Below are positions 13,501-15,334 of a stretch of 15,334 bases of DNA, piece after piece (within the stretch, counting starts at the first letter, position 1; each line of letters begins with the position of its first letter). The position numbers and the translations under genes were made by a program. The stretch covers positions 1-15,334 of the forward strand of contig JAZDHC010000073.1 in NCBI GenBank assembly GCA_043806395.1, in the 5' to 3' direction. Source of the DNA: CG2-30-40-21 sp043806395 (GTDB taxonomy: Bacteria; UBA9089; CG2-30-40-21). The notes beneath the pieces are model-generated. The model had not been told where the DNA came from, made no database searches, and saw nothing but the letters and a program-made list of their open reading frames with translations.

Positions 13501-14994
13501 ATGAAGATATTAATAGTTTCGTCAGAGGCAGTTCCTTTTGCTAAGACAGGTGGTCTGGCAGATGTAACTGGTGCCCTGCCGCTTGTGTTAGCAGAAAAAG
13601 GACATGATGTCAGGTTGGTTTTGCCTCATTATGCCATGACAAAAAAATGGCTTGCTGATAATCCACAATTTGTTGTTCAAAGGGTAAGTGGAATAGATGT
13701 TCCAATCAAGGGAATATTAATGAAAGGTGTTCTGGAAGAACTCAAGTATAAAAATATCACCGTGTATCTTATTAAAAATGATGATTATTACCTTCGGGAT
13801 GAACTTTACAGTACACAAACAGGGGATTATGAGGATAATGCAGAACGGTTTATCTTCTTTAGCCGTGCTGTGTTAAGGATGTTGAAATTAAAAAACTGGT
13901 CGCCTGATATTATCCATCTCAATGATTGGCAAACGGCTTCCATCCCGCTTTTCTTGAAAACAGTTTACAAGGATGATCCATTTTACGCTAAAATAGCCAC
14001 TATTTTTACCATTCATAACCTTGGGTATCAGGGTATCTTCCCCTCATCTGAGCTTGAGCTATTTTCAGGGGTTAATTCAGCAGAAATATTTACCATGGAG
14101 GGGCTTGAATTCTATGGGAAAATCAACCTTTTGAAAGCAGGGATTGTCTATGCGGATATTGTCAATACTGTCAGCCCCAGATATGCTCAAGAGATTCAGA
14201 CACCTGAATATGGATATGGATTAGATGGTGTACTTCGGCAGAGGGCACATGAGTTATATGGGATTATCAATGGGATTGATTATGATATCTGGAATCCATC
14301 AACAGATAAAGAGATAATGCATCACTATTGTTCCAACAATGTTGAAAATAAGATGTTAAATAAGCTGAACCTGATGGATGAATACCATCTTGGGGAGAAA
14401 ATAGATGATAAAACACCTTTAATGGGTCTGGTCGGTAGACTGGCATCTCAAAAAGGGCTTGATATTCTGGCTGAAATTTTTGAGCCATTACTGGATATGA
14501 ATATCAGGCTTATTTTGCTTGGATCTGGTGAAGAGAAATACCATAGTTTATTGCAAAAGATAGCCAAAAAATATCGAGGAAAGATAAGCGTCAATTTTGG
14601 CTATAATGAAGGGTTGGCACACAGGATTTATGCCTCATCAGATATGTTTTTAATGCCCTCGCACTATGAACCATGTGGTCTTGGACAATTGATTAGTTTA
14701 AGATATGGCACTGTTCCAATTGTTCGAGAAACCGGGGGGCTTGCCGATACCATTGAGGAATTTGATCCATTATCGGGCAATGGTAATGGGTTTACATTCA
14801 CTGAGTATTCGAGCAAGGCATTACTTCAGACCATCAAAAGGGCATGTTATATTTATCAACATAAAATAGATTGGAAAAAATGCGTCCTAAATGGCATGAA
14901 TCAAAACTATTCCTGGTCTGCCTCTGCCTTAGAGTATATAAAACTTTATCGAAAGGCTGTTAATCAAAGGAAGGTAGTGTCTCAACAACCTTAA
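13501..14994 (+). CDS. glgA: Glycogen synthase (ADP-glucose type, GT5)
   Basis: This 497-residue cytoplasmic enzyme extends alpha-1,4-glucan chains using ADP-glucose. The N-terminal Rossmann domain begins MKILIVSSEAVPFAKTGGLA, with the nucleotide-sugar motif KTGGL at residues 15-19. It continues with HLNDWQTASIPLF, TIHNLGYQGIFP, VNTVSPRYAQEI and NGIDYDIWNP. The C-terminal GT-B domain has GLVGRLASQKGLDIL (from about 309), SHYEPCGLGQL with the catalytic-type Glu390, and YGTVPIVRETGGLADTI. Length and motifs match complete bacterial GlgA. ATG 13501 was chosen because it starts at the conserved MKIL and has GGGAGGGGAG upstream; a frame from 13399 merely overlaps the previous gene. The last codons (VSQQP, stop) lie inside a palindromic element that begins near 14978. 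Confidence 0.96.
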   Translation: MKILIVSSEAVPFAKTGGLADVTGALPLVLAEKGHDVRLVLPHYAMTKKWLADNPQFVVQRVSGIDVPIKGILMKGVLEELKYKNITVYLIKNDDYYLRDELYSTQTGDYEDNAERFIFFSRAVLRMLKLKNWSPDIIHLNDWQTASIPLFLKTVYKDDPFYAKIATIFTIHNLGYQGIFPSSELELFSGVNSAEIFTMEGLEFYGKINLLKAGIVYADIVNTVSPRYAQEIQTPEYGYGLDGVLRQRAHELYGIINGIDYDIWNPSTDKEIMHHYCSNNVENKMLNKLNLMDEYHLGEKIDDKTPLMGLVGRLASQKGLDILAEIFEPLLDMNIRLILLGSGEEKYHSLLQKIAKKYRGKISVNFGYNEGLAHRIYASSDMFLMPSHYEPCGLGQLISLRYGTVPIVRETGGLADTIEEFDPLSGNGNGFTFTEYSSKALLQTIKRACYIYQHKIDWKKCVLNGMNQNYSWSASALEYIKLYRKAVNQRKVVSQQP

Positions 14995-15159
14995 ACTGAC
15001 GCAATGGTAGTAATTCTCATTTTGATATTTTTCCACCGCAGAGACGCAGAGTCGCAGAGAAGAACAGCTGAATGAAGCATATAAATTCTCTGCGACTCTG
15101 CGTCTCTGCGGTTCATAATGAGAATTACTGCCTACCGACAATTAAGAGTTGTTGAGACA
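14978..15159. repeat. 182-bp nested palindromic element overlapping the glgA 3' end
   Basis: Three nested inverted pairs are visible. TGTCTCAACAAC (14978-14989) pairs with 15148-15159. AGTAATTCTCATT (15009-15021) pairs with 15117-15129. A perfect 25-bp core pairs at 15036-15060 and 15087-15111 (CCGCAGAGACGCAGAG...). GTAG directly flanks both sides (14974-14977 and 15160-15163), possibly a 4-bp target duplication. The CACCGCAGAGACGCAGAG core belongs to a repeat type found across many environmental bacteria. The outer arm supplies the last glgA codons and its stop. Confidence 0.8.
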
Positions 15160-15195
15160 GTAGATAGACAGTAGGGTAAAGAAGACACATAGACA

Positions 15196-15247
15196 GCAAT
15201 TCTAATTATGAAATTTTTTCACCGCAGAGACGCAAAGACGCAGAGAA
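15196..15247. repeat. Partial second copy of the CCGCAGAGACGCAGAG repeat
   Basis: GCAATTCTAATTATGAA followed by CACCGCAGAGACGCAAAGACGCAGAG resembles one arm of the element at 14978-15159. No matching second arm appears by 15334. It is either a half element, or its partner lies beyond the window. Nothing else is recognised from 15248 to the end. Confidence 0.6.
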
Positions 15248-15334
15248 ATATACGAGAGAAAAGGAGATAATGGGGATAGAACGAAGCGTTTTATATATAG
15301 TTTGCAGTAAAAATCCATATATCTCTATCATCTC

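Noticed and set aside
15031..15247. Two CCGCAGAGACGCAGAG copies as the start of a CRISPR array
   Set aside because: The copies are arms of palindromic elements in opposite and partial arrangements, not direct repeats with uniform spacers.

Overview
The window looks like a chromosomal segment of an uncultivated, anaerobic, Gram-negative (diderm) bacterium with AT-rich DNA (one core-gene line hand-counted at 42% GC). The anaerobic lifestyle is inferred from two Wood-Ljungdahl genes, acsC and acsE. The outer membrane is inferred from an NHL lipoprotein, an OmpA-family domain protein and a broken HhH/beta-barrel protein. Many short palindromic repeats and small WD40/NHL proteins recall candidate-phylum genomes such as Desantisbacteria. 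That placement is a low-confidence impression, because the window has no marker gene that settles taxonomy.

Layout. Positions 1-133 are a palindromic repeat. An XRE-type regulator (181-522, minus) diverges from a frameshifted, possibly HpaA-like gene (754-1328). A tight plus-strand trio follows: a small membrane protein, a TM2-domain protein and a DUF2752 protein (1379-2402). It is visibly richer in GC than the rest and may be acquired. Facing it is an NHL-repeat lipoprotein (2456-3415, minus). Upstream of that lies a one-blade WD40 gene interrupted by a 102-bp miniature transposon with TA target duplications (3487-3823). Positions 3824-5374 carry no convincing protein gene. They hold at least three palindromic repeat families and a consensus-perfect sigma70 promoter that may drive a small RNA of about 95 nt.

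The metabolic core runs from 5375 to 9121. It begins with an HhH/beta-barrel gene cut short by a 155-bp palindromic element. It continues with acsC (corrinoid Fe-S protein large subunit), a 154-residue coiled-coil protein of unknown function, acsE (methyltetrahydrofolate:corrinoid methyltransferase) and a strong hairpin. AcsE passes the methyl group to the corrinoid of the AcsC-containing protein, so these two genes are direct partners. The partner subunit AcsD and CODH/ACS are not in the window.

The right third holds tRNA-Ser(GGA), a 1251-residue secreted multidomain protein (carboxypeptidase-regulatory-like, OmpA-like, Pro-rich linker, two duplicated jelly-roll-like domains), a Cys-rich DUF6485-type protein and glycogen synthase glgA. 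The 3' end of glgA lies inside a nested 182-bp palindrome, and half of a related repeat follows before the window ends.

No complete new defence or metabolic system is visible. The most unusual content is the density of distinct non-autonomous palindromic elements with readable insertion scars, the coiled-coil gene nested between two core Wood-Ljungdahl genes, and the candidate small RNA.
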